This document shows, piece by piece, positions 15,542 through 17,611 of a DNA stretch of 17,611 bases. Source of the DNA: CAYUAI01 sp964442745 (GTDB taxonomy: Bacteria > Pseudomonadota > Gammaproteobacteria > S012-40); contig CAYUAI010000081.1 of assembly GCA_964442745.1 (NCBI GenBank), positions 1-17,611 on the forward strand, written 5' to 3'. Position 1 is the first letter of the stretch. Each line of letters starts with the position of its first letter. Position numbers and translations under genes: made by a program. Under the pieces are notes generated by a model that was not told where the DNA came from, made no database searches, and saw only the letters and a program-made list of their open reading frames with translations.

Positions 15542-17464
15542 TTATCCCTCCACAATAGAACGAGCCCGTCTTGCCACATCGGTAGACAGACGGCCAACAA
15601 AATCCGCTAATGACATCGACCCCAAATCATCACCGCTACGGGTGCGTACTGCAACCGTTTGCTCAGTCACTTCCCGGTCCCCCACCACGATAATGTAGGG
15701 GACACGCTGCATCGCATGCTCCCGAATTTTAAAACCGATCTTCTCATTTCTCAAGTCGGTTTTTACTCGAAAATCCCGCCCTTTTAGTTGATTTGCAATA
15801 TTCATTGCATATTCCTGCTGATTATCCGTAATATTCAAGACCATGACTTGAATCGGGGCAAGCCAAACAGGAAATGCACCAGCATAGTTTTCAATCAAAA
15901 TCGCGATAAACCGTTCCAACGAACCCAGAATTGCCCGATGCAACATCACTGGCACCTGGCGGCTACCGTCCTCGGCAACGTATTGCGCATCCAACCGCTC
16001 AGGCGTGGAAAAATCCACCTGGATGGTGCCACATTGCCACACCCGCCCGATACAGTCAGTTAAAGAAAATTCAATTTTCGGGCCATAAAATGCCCCTTCC
16101 CCTGGCTGCAAATCCCAAGCAATGTCTTTGTGATTCAAAGCCATCTCCAGTGCATGCTCCGCTTTATCCCACACCGCATCAGCCCCCACTCGGTTTTCTG
16201 GACGAGTGGATAACTTAACAATCACTTGCTCAAAGCCAAAGTCGGCGTATACCCGGTACAATAAATCGATAAATCTCGCCACTTCACTTTGAATCTGCGC
16301 TTCAGTACAAAAAATATGCGCGTCATCCTGCACAAAATTTCTCACTCGCATTAAGCCGTGCAGCGTACCTGACGGCTCATTTCGATGGCATGAACCAAAC
16401 TCAGCCAGTCGCAATGGCAAATCGCGGTGACTTTTTAATCCTTGATTATACACTTGCACATGGCAAGGGCAATTCATGGGCTTCACCGCATATTGGCGGT
16501 TTTCGGTCTGAATGGTGAACATATCGTCACCAAATTTATCCCAGTGACCCGATTTCTCCCATAAGGTACGGTCTACAATCTGCGGCGTTCTAATTTCCTG
16601 GTAGTCATCGCTAATCACACGACGGATATAATCTTCCACAACCAGGTAAATCGCCCAGCCTTTCTCATGCCAAAATACCATACCCGCCGCTTCTTCCTGG
16701 GTATGGAATAACTGCAATCGTTTGCCGAGTTTTCGATGATCACGTTTTTCCGCTTCTTCTAAGCGGTACAAATACGCTTTCAGGGCTTTCTTATCTTCCC
16801 AAGCGGTGCCATAAATACGTTGCAGCATTTCATTATTCGCGTCACCTCGCCAATAGGCACCGGCTAATTTCATCAGCTTAAAAGCTTTTAAAAAACCGGT
16901 GCTCGGTACATGAGGACCCCGACATAAATCAACAAAATCAGCTTGTTCATACAAAGAAATGACTTCGTCTTTAGGTAGCTCCTCAATAATCTTAGCCTTA
17001 TACTCTTCGCCCATCTCACGAAAATAATGGATGGCCTGCTCACGCGGCATCACTTTTCGCTGTACAAGAATATTTTGCTTGGCAAGCGCAAGCATACGCT
17101 GCTCGATAGCCACTAGGTCTTCAGGTGAAAAACCTTTGTCATAAGCAAAGTCGTAATAAAAACCATGTTCAATCACCGGACCGATGGTGACTTGCGCCTT
17201 GGGAAATAATTGCTTGACAGCATGCGCTAACAAATGTGCTGTCGAATGACGAATCACCTCTAAACCTTCATCATCCCGAGCAGTCACAATAGCAAGCGCA
17301 GTATCTTCTTCAATCAGATAAGAGGTGTCGACAAGCGTCGTACCGATCTTTCCAGCGATAGCGGCTTTGGCTAGACCCGCACCGATCTCCGCCGCCACGT
17401 CATAAAGAGTGACAGGCCGATCAAATGATCGTAGAGAGCCATCGGGAAGTGTAATGACAGGCAT
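15542..17464 (-). CDS. thrS: Threonine--tRNA ligase
   Basis: The 640-residue class II synthetase charges tRNA-Thr and clears mischarged Ser-tRNA. The TGS domain lies at 1-62. The editing domain carries HSTAHLLAH (His73, His77) and CRGPH (Cys181, His185). In the catalytic core, KPMNCPCH supplies the zinc ligand Cys332 and QDDAHIFC supplies His383, with the third ligand His509 in VMLHRAILGS (motif 3). Motif 2 is RNEPSGTLHGLMRVRNF. The anticodon-binding domain is about 530-640. Length matches E. coli ThrS (642). The ATG start lies 21 bases after a hairpin that imitates a tRNA-Thr anticodon arm, suggesting translational autorepression as in E. coli. The stop codon is three bases before infC and in the same frame. 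Confidence 0.98.
   Translation of the reverse strand: MPVITLPDGSLRSFDRPVTLYDVAAEIGAGLAKAAIAGKIGTTLVDTSYLIEEDTALAIVTARDDEGLEVIRHSTAHLLAHAVKQLFPKAQVTIGPVIEHGFYYDFAYDKGFSPEDLVAIEQRMLALAKQNILVQRKVMPREQAIHYFREMGEEYKAKIIEELPKDEVISLYEQADFVDLCRGPHVPSTGFLKAFKLMKLAGAYWRGDANNEMLQRIYGTAWEDKKALKAYLYRLEEAEKRDHRKLGKRLQLFHTQEEAAGMVFWHEKGWAIYLVVEDYIRRVISDDYQEIRTPQIVDRTLWEKSGHWDKFGDDMFTIQTENRQYAVKPMNCPCHVQVYNQGLKSHRDLPLRLAEFGSCHRNEPSGTLHGLMRVRNFVQDDAHIFCTEAQIQSEVARFIDLLYRVYADFGFEQVIVKLSTRPENRVGADAVWDKAEHALEMALNHKDIAWDLQPGEGAFYGPKIEFSLTDCIGRVWQCGTIQVDFSTPERLDAQYVAEDGSRQVPVMLHRAILGSLERFIAILIENYAGAFPVWLAPIQVMVLNITDNQQEYAMNIANQLKGRDFRVKTDLRNEKIGFKIREHAMQRVPYIIVVGDREVTEQTVAVRTRSGDDLGSMSLADFVGRLSTDVARRARSIVEG
15546..15551 (-). 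promoter_or_regulatory. Shine-Dalgarno that fixes the infC AUC start
   Basis: The coding strand reads TGGAGGGATAACCA directly before ATC. GGAGG overlaps the last thrS codons and is eight bases from the AUC codon. Nothing comparable precedes the downstream GTG at 15397. Confidence 0.75.
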
Positions 17465-17485
17465 AATGATCCATCGGCTTCAGTG

Positions 17486-17506
17486 GTGATCCCTACCAAA
17501 GATCAC
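17486..17506 (-). promoter_or_regulatory. thrS operator hairpin imitating the tRNA-Thr anticodon arm
   Basis: The RNA of the minus strand reads GUGAUCU-UUGGUAG-GGAUCAC: a 7-bp stem (closing pair U-G) and a 7-nt loop. In anticodon-loop numbering the loop gives U33, G34 G35 U36, A37, i.e. the anticodon GGU of tRNA-Thr, nearly identical to the real loop UUGGUAA. It ends 21 bases before the thrS ATG. E. coli ThrRS represses its mRNA by binding an anticodon-like hairpin upstream of the ribosome site. Confidence 0.65.
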
Positions 17507-17511
17507 GTGAT

Positions 17512-17546
17512 AAAAACAAAAAGGACATCACATGCATGTGATGTCC
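17512..17546 (-). terminator. Intrinsic terminator after tRNA-Val
   Basis: A perfect 24-bp palindrome (GGACATCACATG and its complement, 17523-17546) is followed on the minus strand by TTTTTGTTTTTA. This is a textbook Rho-independent terminator, ten bases past the CCA end of the tRNA-Val gene and 47 bases before thrS. Confidence 0.9.
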
Positions 17547-17556
17547 ATATATATTC

Positions 17557-17611
17557 TGGTAGGCGCGAGTGGACTCGAACCACCGACCCCCACCATGTCA
17601 AGGTGGTGCTC
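17557..17611 (-). tRNA. tRNA-Val (anticodon GAC), 5' part outside the window
   Basis: The minus strand gives the 3' 55 nt of a tRNA. The anticodon stem CCACC/GGTGG has loop TTGACAT (anticodon GAC); the variable region is GGGTC and the T arm GGTGG-TTCGAGT-CCACT. The 3' acceptor strand is CGCGCCT, with discriminator A and encoded CCA. From the anticodon stem through the T arm it matches E. coli tRNA-Val(GAC). The D arm and 5' acceptor strand lie beyond the right edge. Confidence 0.93.

Overview
The window reads as gammaproteobacterial chromosome of moderately low G+C. Its right half carries the conserved block thrS-infC-rpmI-rplT-pheS-pheT-ihfA in the order known from E. coli and relatives, and all recognised genes lie on the minus strand. 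The individual proteins (threonyl- and phenylalanyl-tRNA synthetases, IF3, L35, L20, IHF alpha) are full length. I cannot name the genus from this sequence. The accessory left end suggests a free-living, respiring bacterium rather than a reduced symbiont.

Layout in the direction of transcription (right to left): a partial tRNA-Val(GAC) at the window edge with a strong intrinsic terminator (17512-17546); thrS, preceded by a hairpin that resembles the anticodon arm of tRNA-Thr(GGU); infC three bases after thrS, with a good Shine-Dalgarno but a non-canonical AUC start; a leader with a possible long-range L20-type pseudoknot; rpmI; rplT; a gene-free 592-base stretch; pheS; pheT; ihfA; tRNA-Pro(GGG); a long gene-free stretch holding a perfect 30-bp palindrome; and a ZapG/YhcB-like (DUF1043) inner-membrane protein with an unusually long acidic tail.

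Left of that is an assembly gap of exactly 100 N (7149-7248), edged by a REP-like inverted repeat. The left 7 kb is therefore joined to the core operon only through a scaffold link. It holds two accessory genes in tandem. One encodes a lipoprotein multicopper oxidase of the two-domain, ceruloplasmin/hephaestin-like kind. The other encodes a 1505-residue lipoprotein with five fibronectin type III domains followed by four repeated di-heme cytochrome c modules (eight heme motifs). Both are predicted to be exported and lipid-anchored, and both have a G-tract in the ribosome-binding region. The pair is bracketed by diverged copies of a ~45-bp repeat.

The most interesting candidate system is this pair: a surface copper oxidase next to a long, repeat-built octaheme electron carrier. 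It could serve metal oxidation, copper handling or extracellular electron transfer, but the substrate is not visible in the sequence. The core operon adds three predicted RNA-level autoregulatory devices: the thrS tRNA mimic, the infC AUC start and the rpmI-rplT pseudoknot.
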